Shown: positions 42,790-53,808 of the stretch, piece by piece | Layout of the letters: each line of letters begins with the position of its first letter | Numbering within the stretch: the first letter of the stretch is position 1 | Source of the DNA: Trichuris trichiura | Lineage: Eukaryota > Nematoda > Enoplea > Trichinellida > Trichuridae | NCBI GenBank assembly: GCA_037903355.1 | Contig: JBAJFE010000042.1 | Span: 3,050,001-3,114,000, forward strand | Length of the DNA stretch: 64,000 bases | Reading direction: 5' to 3' | Made by a program: the position numbers and the translations under genes | Notes under the pieces: model-generated | What the model saw: the letters and a program-made list of their open reading frames with translations, nothing else | Databases searched by the model: none | What the model was told of the DNA's origin: nothing

Positions 42790-44650
42790 ACACTAAACAC
42801 CTGTGAAAGAACTTCGCCAGTTTCTTGGCGTGGTCAACTTCTACCGGAGTTTCTGTCCGAACCTGGCAGTCATTTAACGCCCTCTGGACTCCATCGTGTT
42901 TTCTTCGCTGAAAAAATTGCTTAGTCCCACAACGCTCAGAACGTTTTTCATAAAGGCAAATTGGCACTGGCCAATGCCAAACTACTTTAACACCCTAGTC
43001 AGACGGCGCCACTAGCACTCATGGTCGACGCATCTTACCAGGCCATCGGTTAGGTGCTACAGCAATACGTGAACTCCATATGGAAATCAGTGGCCTTTTC
43101 AAAGCGTCTGCAGGAACACCAGAGGCGTTACAGCACATTCAGTCGCGAGCTATTGGCAGCCTGTGCAGCAGTAAAGCGTTTCCGCTCGATGATCAGAGGT
43201 TGCTAATTCACCACCTACACTGACCACAAGTCTGTGGTACGAGCATTCGAGAATTGCTCACAAGGCTTGAATGATAGAGAGATTCAGCAGCTAGAGTTCA
43301 TCACCCCCATGCAGGCCAGCACGCAGCACCTCAAAGGCAAAGACAATGTCGTCGCAGACGTCCTGTCGCGTAAGCTCTGTGCAGCACTGTACCATGCCGG
43401 CGTGCCGTCCGCCATGGAAGTCGCTATTGCACAGAGTACCGACGATGAACTGCAGTGAGCCAAGGACCAGAGTTCCTTAAAATTAGTACATGAGCCAATC
43501 AAAGACAGCTGGCATTCTCTGTGAAAAGACGTCTCAGCTGATCAGCCGCGCATTCATCTACCAGCTGGGCTCAGAGCATCCATTTTCCAGTTGGTCTGTG
43601 GGCTATCATATCCTAGCGTCAGAGCAACGAAGCGTCTCCTGACATCCCGCTTCTCGTGGCCTAACATACAGCGGCAGTTTGCCCAATGGGTTCGCTCCTG
43701 TGTCCATAGCCAGCGAGCCGAAATCCATCATCAGCCCTGAAGGAATTTCCGCTACCCTCAGTACGTTTTGACCATGTTCACGGGGACATTGTCAGCCATC
43801 TTCCGTTGTCTTATGGCCTCACGGCCGTGGATAGGTTCACCTGGTGGCCAGAAGCATCGCCAGTGCGGGACATTTCTGCACGGACGGTCGCGGAAACTTT
43901 TCTAGCTAACTGGGTCGCTCGTTTTGGAGTCCCGAGCCAGATAAGAACAAACCAAGGCAGGTAGATTGAGTCTCATCTCTGGACTGCGCTGAACAAGCTG
44001 ATGGGGACAAAACATACACCCACCTCAGTTTATCACTCACAGGCGAACGGGTTAGTCGAACGATTTCATCGGCAGCTCAAAACAGCACTTATAGCCCGAA
44101 TGCATGCAGCTGGCATCAAGTGGACCCTAGCATTGCCGCTAGTCTTCCTGGGCATCCGGACAGCTTTGAAAGCTGATTTGGGACTCGCACTTGCGGAAAC
44201 AGCTGCGCTTGCCGGCTGAATTGATCGCACCAACCAGGGAACGTGCAAACTTTGATCCAACCGATTTCACCTGAAACTTGAAAGCGGCAATGAGGAAGCT
44301 GCGTCCCATTCAGCCCAGGCTGAACACAGAGCCACATTTTTTAGCCAGAGGCTCAATGACTGCAGCTACGTGTTTGTCCAGGAAGAGGATGCAGACGGCA
44401 TCCAGACGCCTCGCTATTCAGGCCCGCACGCTGTGCTTCGCCGAACTGAGAAATCAGTGACCACTGAACGGAAGGGAGCCGAAGTCAGGTAGCCATCGAC
44501 CGGACGAAACCAGCTTCTCTAGCCAGCGGCCGCAGTGCAACGGCAGCACTGGCGCCTTCCCCAAAACGAGTCAGCTTCAATCTTTCGCGTGTGAGTCCCC
44601 CCGCATGACCTGAGCTCTAAGGGGAAGCGATGTAGGGTGGATGTTCCACA
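42790..44650 (+). pseudogene. Decayed Ty3/gypsy pol
   Basis: In shifting plus-strand frames: the end of RT (LRQFLGVVNFYRSFCPNL, about 42806-42860), RNase H (VDASYQAIG; FSKRLQEHQRRYSTFSRELLA; TDHKSVVRAF; KDNVVADVLSR), the integrase zinc region ([21 protein letters not shown]) and integrase core with SVYHSQANGLVERFHRQLK (44027-44085). Many stops. It belongs to a different gypsy lineage from 25081-30558. No LTRs are found. A 240-bp purine-rich stretch (42560-42680) precedes it. Confidence 0.85.
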
Positions 44651-47600
44651 ATTGAACCTGAGCGCACAATTACTGTATATTGCTATTTAACTGGAAGTCG
44701 TACACGAATTATTCGTAACTCAGCTTGCGTTTATTCAGTAAACGGTTTAGTTCTTGCGTCCTACATTGTCTGCGAGATGAACAGCCATGAATAATGAACA
44801 AGCTAACAAGTAACTGCTTTTATTCAGAATTGGCAAACACGGAACAGCTAAACATGGACGTGCCTCTGCTTGTACAAAAAGGCTGCGATGTTTTCTATGT
44901 TCCTTAACAGGAAATCATAAGAAGAGAAAATCGGCACCAGCAAAGCTGAGAGCGATATTTCTAGAATAAGTAGGATGCTACTGACCTTACTTAAGGGTAT
45001 TTAGTTTCTTCAAAATGTGCCTGCATGACCAGCATCGTTCATAACAACGGAACAGTAGCGCTGCGACGGAAAACTTGCGCCATTTTTTACTTTGTCTTTG
45101 TTTCCGTTTCTATGATGTGTTCAGTTATCTTGTTTGTTAAAGTTATATCGTATCCGCATTTCTATGTTCACTTACCTGGATGATCTTATGTTTGCAGGCT
45201 CTGGGATACAAGAGCTAGCGTTTACATGCCATTAGTTTCATATTGTTTAACGAGCGGTGGATTATTTAAAGGTTTCAACAGACTGTGCAGTTTTTATCAT
45301 TTATCTGCTGATTGATAATGTGTTATGGCAAACTGTCCTTTTCTGAAAAGGTCAGTGGTTTCACATAATGTTTAATTTGTCATTATGGCGGCAATCAATC
45401 CAGCTCGATTTAAAAGTACCGGGTTTTTTAAACAGGCGTTTGCTACAATGAAATAGGAAATTCCTCATAAGGGAATATGAAAGTATAATTCCACTAAAAA
45501 TTGTTAGGACCACATTTGCACTTATTTGTTGATCTGAACTGGGAAATTAGTAAACCACTTCTGCAAGTCATTTAGATTAAAACCTGCACAGTGCGTTCTT
45601 ACTGTAAGTTGTCACTCTCCTTTTGAAGGAATTAGTTGATCACTGTGGGGTGAAGTAGAAGGTACTACTCATCTTTTACAGCTTTCCAACATGAATTCTA
45701 GAGGTAAGAGCTTTAGTTGACCGTTAATGAATTGATTTTTGGGTAATAAAACGAAAAGCGATTAGCTGAAGCGTTTCGTACGTGCCCCTTCCGTTTTCTG
45801 TATGCCAGAACAACCTTCACTACTGTTTTTCTTGCTCTTTTTTGAGAAATAGTTGAATTTCGTTCTCTATTCTTTAAGTAGCTTTTCCCAGGTTCCCGCA
45901 TTTCAAGAATTTTAAATGCTGTTTCTCAAAGTACTTGATTTTTTGTCAATTCCTTTTTCCAGTTACTGCGTTGAGGTGAAGCTGGTGAGTTGGTGCCGTC
46001 GAAGTCTGAATTAGTCTTGATTCTTATTGATCGAACTACTTTGTCCAAGCTGTTTCTGCGTAAGAATGCTTCGGTTGATTTGCAACAGTCCACTGTTTGT
46101 TGCTTCCTGCGGCTTGAAACTATTGACATGGTTTGAAGTCATGATCAACGGCTCAGTGTTCGAATTAACTGATCGATAGAAGATGCCAGTGATTGTCGAG
46201 GCTCTGCCGTAGCATTTACTTTAAAAGGCGGATTAAGCTTGTCTGGAACTGTAGTGTTTAGAAGGTCAGCTAACAGCGCTATTAAGTGTTCTTTGTAGTG
46301 TTACAATGCTAGCGCTTGATACGTGGGCTTGTATCACCCTTATTTAATTGCGCGCGCCTGTTTTTTACTGTCAGTAAGTCATCTTTTTATCCCTGAGATT
46401 CTTTGTAATCGACAGAGACTTTCTTGCGAAATGTTTCTGTCACGTTAATTTGCAGTAAAGGTATCAGTATAACAGGTAGGTAGGATCAATCATTATTCTT
46501 TGCAACCTTCCAGCACTGAGGAGTGAACAAAGTCATTTTACAAGTTCCATTGTTCAGTCTACTCCTGCTCGTTTCATTTTACTTAGACAGTGCATGGAAA
46601 GCTCTGAAGCGACTAAGCTCTGTCGTTTGAGGAGGACGAGACAAACTACTTCCATTTATATCCTTTTGATTACTCAGTTTGCAAAGACAGTATTTGTACG
46701 TTCCTCAGGACATCTTGCGTAAACGTTTTTGGTCGATTGTTTAGCGCTTGTTGTGCGTAGTGTGACTTTCTCTATGATGACTCAAACTCTCATGCTGTTG
46801 AGTACTTGTGACCATTGGTAGACGTCTATTATGCTTTGCCATATCTACTAGCATCGTTGTGCAGGCGGAGGTAGAAATGTTTCCGGTTATTGGAATAAGT
46901 ATGTAAGCGTTGGAAATAGGAATCAAGTATGACTTTGTTGTTAGCGTACACTTTACAGTGCACTGCACCGCATCAAGTGAAGAGAGGATACGCCTGTGAA
47001 ATTCAGCGCATGCGCAGGTAGCAGAAGTGGGGCTGTTTTAAAATCTAGAAGAACAAAATCCAGATTTAAAATCCTTAAAATCACTAGTCTGACTCCTGTA
47101 ACATCTGCGGCTCATCGGGAAACAGAACTGGTAGTTTTTTAATCAGAACAACTTAATAATAGCAAAGCAAGAAGAACAGGACATATTAACGCAGCACAAC
47201 AAGACTAAATAAAGAATAGTACACTTCCTATGTGCTGTCGTGAGTGAATGATGATGCGATAACTCCAACAAATTCTTTGCGCTGTTATCAAGAGCGTTTG
47301 GGTGAAGAAGGAAAATTAAATTAACCAGCATTGTTTCTAATCTGCTCGACAGTCGTTTGCGAAGCCACAAAGCTGCCGTACAAAGGACTCTTTATGCTCC
47401 AAATGCCTTCCTTATTTAGAAGCTGCCACAAGAACCGCTTCTAAATGAATTTTCAATCCATTCGGGATTTCAGCCTCTCTCTATTTTGACTCTAACCCAT
47501 TCTGCCTGTTGTAATCATTTAATATCGCGCCATACCCTATTGCTAGAGAATGATAAGAACGAATGGTTGTATGGTTCGGAGTCAGGTGGTATGTAGTTCT

Positions 47601-48040
47601 TTGGTCGTGACTCAGAAAGGTGCAGTGCACGTTGTGTATTCGCGAAGTAGCAAGGTAACGCCTAAATGCAACGTTCTTTATCACTTCGTCATTGACTCCG
47701 AAGCCAAAAAGACGTGAAAGTTCTGCAATGTTGAATTGAATTCCCTGACAAGCAGGAGGGGACGAAGCACGGCTTTAAGTTGTTTTGTTGGTCTGTGGAT
47801 CAAAATTCCCGGCTCAATGCGCGAGATTGACGGCCTGCTAAGTATTAAAAAAAGGCTAAGTCAGCGGCAAAATTAAAGAGGATACGACTTTATCGACTTG
47901 TTTCGCCGGTGGTAATGGGACTAGAGGAGCGCTGAAAGCTATGGCACTTGTTTTTAAACATTTGTCAATAAAACTGCTTTTAAAGATAATAGGGATGTAG
48001 CTTTGATATCTTCACCGTAATACGCGTCAAAGTTCGAATT
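44651..48040. other. AT-rich region without recognised features
   Basis: About 3.4 kb with only short frames in all phases, no repeat boundaries and no RNA gene that I can recognise. It could be intergenic or intronic. Confidence 0.4.
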
Positions 48041-48049
48041 TGTAAGAAC

Positions 48050-48660
48050 ATCAGCTGATCTTGCGTAGATATAATATATTTGTATAAGTGCATCGGAGGC
48101 ACTCAATTCACACTTTTTACGTGGTAAAACCGCCATGTGCGCGTGATGTGCGTTCCAGAGGTGACCGTGGATAATTGAAAATGCATCTGAACGTGTGCAC
48201 AACGTGACTTTAATACGAATACATATTAGATTCGTTCACAAAATACGTCAGTGTTCCTTGACACTAACATTTCTCAGTTAGCGTGAAATCGACCCGGCGT
48301 TCCTCAAGGACGTGTGTTCAGCAAACCTCTACTCCTATTTAGCAGCAATTAAGCCGGTAATCCTCTTGTGAACTCCGTCAGCAAACTGAGATACCGAGCC
48401 ACCTAGCGCGATTCACAGGCTACCATAACATCTCACGTTGGCTCCTGTTTCTTTGCCTCGTAACTCCCAGGGACCACTCGAAACGCGAAAACCGGCAATA
48501 TTAGTTCAGTGCTTTCTTCGAACGGCGACCCTAATGTTGCGCGGCTATTGAATGAATATTTACTGCGCAGCAGTAGCTCTGTAAATTATCGATAAAGAAA
48601 ACACTCGATGGCTCTAGCTCGTCACTCTCTAGCAATGAGTAATCACAAGATGCTTTAATA
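48050..48660 (-). repeat. Diverged inverted duplicate, copy 1
   Basis: The complement of this segment aligns by eye with 57130-57640. Shared blocks include GATTACTCATTGC, CAATAGC.GCGCAA, GTTACGAGGCAA, TTTGCTGAC, TTTAATTGCTG and GAGGAACGCCGG. I estimate 65-70% identity. Nature unknown. Confidence 0.6.
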
Positions 48661-48689
48661 AATATTTTAGCAAGGAGTTCCATGCTGAA

Positions 48690-49218
48690 ATCAAGATAGT
48701 AACCTTACCCCCTTCAGGTACCTTGGTCAGCTACGACGTTATCGATTTCTTTAAAAGTATTCCCATAGACATTACACTGAAAGGACTAGAAAATCTGGCG
48801 GACAAATACTCCACGCTAAAACAATGAACTAGTGTGCAAAGGCTTTTATGTCAAAATTCTTGTCGCCTTTTGCATGAAAGAATCTAGCTATTCCCAAACC
48901 AGCAGCGCACCAATGGGGAGCTCCATCTCAGCCGTTTTAGCGGTAGTGTTCATGGAACACCTGGAACAAATAGCTTCCTTTAACGCTAATGAGTCGTATA
49001 TCTCAGGGCTTTTCAAATGTTACGTCGATCGTGCTCTCGTTATCATTGAGTCTGGTGAAAATGAAGCTCTCCTCAATCAAGCTGTAAATAGCCCCTCTCC
49101 AACACACATCTCTTTTACTATTGAAGAAATAGGAAAATGGCAGACTTCCCTTTCTGGATGCAGTTGTTATGGAAGGACACAGCTTCCAAACGACAGTCTA
49201 CGGGAGGCTTACTCATGT
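48690..49218 (+). pseudogene. Penelope-like RT fragment cut by a Tigger copy
   Basis: LVSYDVIDFFKSIPIDITLKGL opens the fragment (48727-48790), then MGSSISAVLAVVFMEHLEQ and LFKCYVDRALVII, where the catalytic YVDD has become YVDR. It ends at the TA used by the Tigger copy at 49222. Frameshifts are present. Confidence 0.8.
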
Positions 49219-49221
49219 ATA

Positions 49222-50696
49222 CAGTCGTCCCTCGTTATCCGCGGATTCTGTACAACGCGGTTTGTCTGGCCTGAAATAGCGACTTCATCGCATACACGGC
49301 GCTGCACGAGATAAAGCCTAGAACAGTCAGTAGTTGCTGGAAGCGTTTGTGGGGAGACGCAGTCAGTGAATGCGAGGAGTTGGGTGATATCGATGAAGAG
49401 ACCATGGACATAGCGAATATTGCCAAGGAGTTAGGAGGTAAGGGTTTCTCCGCCATGATAGAAGACAACGTTAGGGAGCGCATAGAAGATTGTGGAAAAC
49501 CGTTCACCAATGAGAAACTCGAATAACTGATGTAATCACCTACGGGCAGCGACAACGACGTTATGGAAGATACAGAAGCTCAAACACCCTCGGATTGGAC
49601 GCTGCAAAAGCTTGCCAGTATTTCCCGGCAAGCGCAGGTACTAAAAGATATGATTGCTGAATACGATCCATCCATGGAACGTGGCATCATGGTTACACGG
49701 AGAATAAGATTTATTCAATGAAGCAAAGAAAAGAGACAGTTCCCTATAACATTGTTTTTAAATAAAGCTCCGGCAGCTGCGGAGACTAACATTTTAAGGC
49801 AAGAAGTTTTGCTGCCAGCAAGTTCTCAGGAAACCGTAGGATTCCAGGGGATCTGCGCTCACCTACAGAAAGTGGATAAACTTATTCCTGATGCGCCAGA
49901 CGCTTTTGCTGTGGGCGTTTTGTTCTATGTGGACGTGTTCTATGCGATGTTCAATATTTCTGCTTAAGTGCACCTATGTATTTTATATTTCCCTTGCTCT
50001 GCACCCATTTCGCGCACCAGTACATCATTTAGCCTGTTAAAGCAAGGTGGTTCCCAGGCGTTTGGAGAAAGTGCATCTTGCAGTTGAACCTCCAAAGCTG
50101 ACCACCTCTATATGGCGACCACCTCCCTAAATTGACCGAATTCTGACCAGTTGGTTTGTCCGCACGTTAATAATCGCAAGGACAACCTCCATAAGTAGGA
50201 AGTTGACCACCCCGCAAGTTAACTGTTTTAGCCTGACGTGGTATATGGACGCAATGCTAGTTTGGTCTTTGTAAGTGGACCAGTTCGTTGAGTGGACAAC
50301 TTAAGGTGGTTCAACTGCAATATATTTGGCTTAGCCACTTATATCCGTAGCTCTCCTCTGCTGACCACCTATGTTGACCAGTTTTCCCCATTCTGTTGGG
50401 TGGTCAACTTACGGGGGCTGCTCAACTGTACTTTCATCCTTCCTTGTATCGAACGGCCCGGACTCTGACGGCTAGCTTTATTGGACAAGTGCAGTCTCAT
50501 TGATGTCCTCACCTGTAGTACTAAGCTTCGAAAGATCACTACGTATGATAACCGTTCCGGAAGGAATTCAATGGTGCAGGACGAAATACACGGCTAGAAT
50601 ATAAGCTATTTGGCCTTTTTCATAGGGTATCCTATATAACGCGGTGAAACGCTCAAATTTTAAACGAATTAACCGCGGATAACAGCGAACGTCTTG
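49222..50696 (+). mobile_element. Second Tigger family, truncated copy with nested MITE
   Basis: The left end CAGTCGTCCCTCGTTATCCG follows TA at 49220-49221. The right end near 50696 is decayed. It keeps only the C-terminal part of the transposase in broken frames (49300-49970; SVSGCWKRLW-type and SDWTLQKLASI motifs). A Tigger-derived MITE occupies 50081-50428. Confidence 0.82.
50081..50428. mobile_element. Tigger-derived MITE, possibly two nested copies
   Basis: The outer end CAGTTGAACCTCC at 50081 and the outer end CTCAACTG at 50428 (followed by TA) enclose a second inverse end GGTGGTTCAACTG at 50305-50317. The interior resembles the 169-bp MITE at 31155. Confidence 0.75.
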
Positions 50697-51763
50697 TGAA
50701 CACGTAAGCAGCGTGATTTTGAGTTGAATATACGACAGTTGGTGTGAGAGTGAGAACGGAGTGTACGATTGGCACTAGGATAAAGTCGAATGCTTGGAGA
50801 GGTTATGCTCTCATGCTTCCAATTAACGGCGTCTCTCACACACTATCTCAGAAGTTTCATTAAATGGGGCTCATTATACCGCGCAGTTATTTCCATAATG
50901 GTTTTACGGAAGTCAGACCCGTAAAACTTGTTTTGCGAAGCTTTTGGGTAGCGTCTGTTTTCTGAATTTCACAGACCGAACTTGCGTGATAGCAGTACGT
51001 ATTTTCACAGGTTCGTCAGAAAGAGCTTCACTCTCAATGCAATGCGCAGCTATATATTGAGTATCTAATGTGCATACGGAGATCAGTGAATCATCGATAA
51101 GGAAGAATACGACACCACTGGCTTGTTACCGTTTAGCAATACGAAAATTGTTCTAGTCAGGCATGTCAAACTGGCGACCTGAGGACTGGCTTTATGCAGC
51201 CCTTTGCAAATAATTCTGCGGCTCACCGAAAGGAGGCTGTACAAAATGACTGAATAGTCTTAAATAAATGTTCATTTCGAACAGTTGCAATTTTTGCAGA
51301 ATGTATTTGTTGGTGCTACGTACAAATTTATATTGCCGTTTAAAATTCTCTATCTTTGTTGCATAAGTTTGTTATTTTGCATTCATGAACACGCAGAAAC
51401 ATATGTATGCACATTGGGTTTCCATGTTTAAGGAATAAAAATATTCTGCAGTAATTTCTGTTAAAAGACTTGAGTAAGTCACCCATGCGGCCTTCTGGGG
51501 TCCTTCGGTTTGACGTGCTTGCTCTAAGCTGTCCGCTACACTTGCCTGACTGCAGATGACAGCAGTCCTTGTCACGGAAAAGCAAATAAAACCCAGAGCA
51601 ACTAAATACATAAGCTGATTAGGTTAGTAATTAATTCGACTCGCATATGCAGAAACGGCAAGAACCGCTTAAACTTCTTACACAAGTAGCAAACTGCGTA
51701 ACGTCAAAGTGCGTGAGCGGGCAAGAGAAAAATCGCGGAAATAAAGGTCATACTGTATATATA
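50697..51763. other. No gene recognised
   Basis: No coding homology. 50915-50965 resembles a decayed PLE terminus (TTTTGCGAAGCTTTTGGG), but the ribozyme-like core is not preserved. Confidence 0.4.
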
Positions 51764-52923
51764 CAGTCAACCATCGTTATCCGCGCTTAATTCGTCCAAA
51801 AGTTTCACCGTTTCACTGCGTTGTATAAGACACCTTATGAACAAAACCGAATAACTTATATTCTAGCCGCATATTTCGTCCTGTCCCCTTGAATTCCTTC
51901 CGGAGCGGTTATCATACTTAGTGATCCTTCGAAGCTTCGTACTACAAAATTTAGCTACGAGATAAATACATTAATGAGACTGCGCTTGTCCAACGGGGTT
52001 AACCGTCAGAGTCCAGGCCATTAGATACAAGAAAAGATGGAAGGAAAATGTTTCTTTAAACGCCTGGGAATAGTATTGCTGTAATGAGCTAAGCGATGTA
52101 CTGGTGCGCGGAATGGGTACACAGCAGGCAAGGGAAATGTAAAACTTACAGGCGCGCTTAAGCAGAAATACTGAACATCGCATAGAACACATCCATCTAG
52201 AACAAAACGTATGCGGCAGAAACATTTGGGCATTAGGTATCAGACAGTTTACTCACTTCCTGTAGGTGAGCGCAGATCCCCTGGACACCGACCAGTTCTA
52301 CGGTTTCTTGAACTTGTTGGTAGCGAAACTTTTCGCCTTACAATGTTAGGCTCCGCATCCGGAACTTTATTTAAGACATTATCACAGGAAACTGTCTGTC
52401 TCTTTTCTTCGCTTCATCAAATAGATCTTGTAGGGGCTTCAACGAAGCCGCTATTTCGCGTGTAACCATGATGCCACGTTCCATGGATGGATCGTATCCA
52501 GCAATCATAACCTTTAGGATTTGCGCCTGCCGGAAAATAGTGGCAAGCTTTTGCAGGGTCCAATCCGAAGGTTTGTCTTCCATAACGTCGTCGTCACCGC
52601 CCTTAGGTAATTGCATCAGTTCCTTAAGTTCCTCGTTGGTGAACGGTTCTCCACAATCGTTTATGTGCTCCCTGATATTGTCTTCTATCATGTCGGAGAA
52701 ACCCTCACTTCCCAACTCCTTGGCAATATTCACTATGTCCTTGACCTTCTCGTCGATGGTACCTTAGTCCTTGCATTCATTGACTGCGTCTCTCATCAAT
52801 CGCTTCCAGCAACCACTTACTGTTCTAGCTTTATGTCTTGTACCGCCGTGTAAGAGATGCCATTGCTGTTTCACGCTGGACAAACCGCGTTGTATAGAAT
52901 CAGCGAATAACGAGGGCCGACTA
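51764..52923 (-). mobile_element. Second Tigger family, copy in minus orientation
   Basis: 1160 bp, flanked by TA (51762-51763 and 52924-52925), with ends matching the family (CAGTCAACCATCGTTATCCGCG left; CGAGGGCCGACTA right). The minus-strand frame 52371-52733 encodes the transposase C-terminal region (FSDMIEDNIREHINDCGEPF). The DNA-binding and DDE core are deleted. Confidence 0.85.
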
Positions 52924-52925
52924 TA

Positions 52926-53694
52926 CACGGGCGCACTTAAGCAGGAATACTGTCCATCGCATAGAACACATCCACATAGACCAAAACGTCGGCGATAGAA
53001 ACGTTTGGCGCATCAGGAGTTAATTTACTCACTCTGTAGGTGCGTGCAGATCCCCTGGAGACCGGCCAGTCCTACGGTTTCCTGAACTAGTTGGTAGCTT
53101 AAATCCTCTTTTAAAAATGTTAGGATCCGCAGCTTCCGCAGCTTTATTTAAAGACATTGTTATAGGGAACTGTCTCTCCTTTCGCTTCGCTTCATCGAAT
53201 AAATCTTGTAACGGCTTCAACGAAGCCGTTGTTCCCCGTGTAACCAAAATGCTACGTCCCATGGGTGGATCGTATTCAGCAATCATATCCTTTAGGATCT
53301 GCGCTTGCCGGAAAATACGGGCAAGCTTTTACAGCGTCTAATCCGAGGGTGTTTGCGCGTCTGTATCTTCCATAATGTCTTCGTCGCTGCACGTAGGTGA
53401 TTGCATCAGTTCCTCGAGTTCCTCGTTGTTGAACGGTTTTCCACAATATTTTATGCGCTCTCTGATATCGTCTTTTATCATGTCGGAGAAATCTTAACCT
53501 CCTAACTCCTTGGCAATATTCGTTATGTCTATGACCTCCTCATCGATGGCACTTAAGTCCTCTCATTCACTGACTGGGTCTCCGCACGAAGGCTTCTGGC
53601 AACCACTGACTGTTCTAGGCTTTATCTTGTGTAAATGGTGACTTCAGTATTTCACGCCGGAAAAACCGCGTTGTGTAGAATCCGCGGATAACGA
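52926..53694 (-). mobile_element. Second Tigger family, truncated copy in minus orientation
   Basis: Starts inside the element next to the previous copy's target site and ends at a family terminus (CCGCGGATAACGAG). The minus frame 53029-53286 has the C-terminal SLKPLQDLFDEAKRK and LNKAAEAA motifs. Confidence 0.8.
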
Positions 53695-53707
53695 GAGAGA
53701 GATATAT

Positions 53708-53757
53708 ACCCTCGTTATCCGCGGATTCTACACAACGCGGTTTTTCCTGTGTGACAT
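53708..53757 (+). repeat. Orphan Tigger terminus
   Basis: A 50-bp plus-orientation family end facing the inverted end at 53650-53694, forming a hairpin with a spacer of about 13 bp. Confidence 0.8.
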
Positions 53758-53758
53758 A

Positions 53759-53759
<1 letters not shown>

Positions 53760-53805
<46 letters not shown>
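53760..53805. repeat. (TA)n microsatellite
   Basis: About 23 units, ending exactly at the TA target of the next Tigger copy. Confidence 0.97.

Positions 53806-53808
<3 letters not shown>

Noticed and set aside
42521..42967. Minus-strand 148-codon frame with Pro/Phe/Ser runs
   Set aside because: It is antisense to a purine-rich tract and to decayed gypsy pol.
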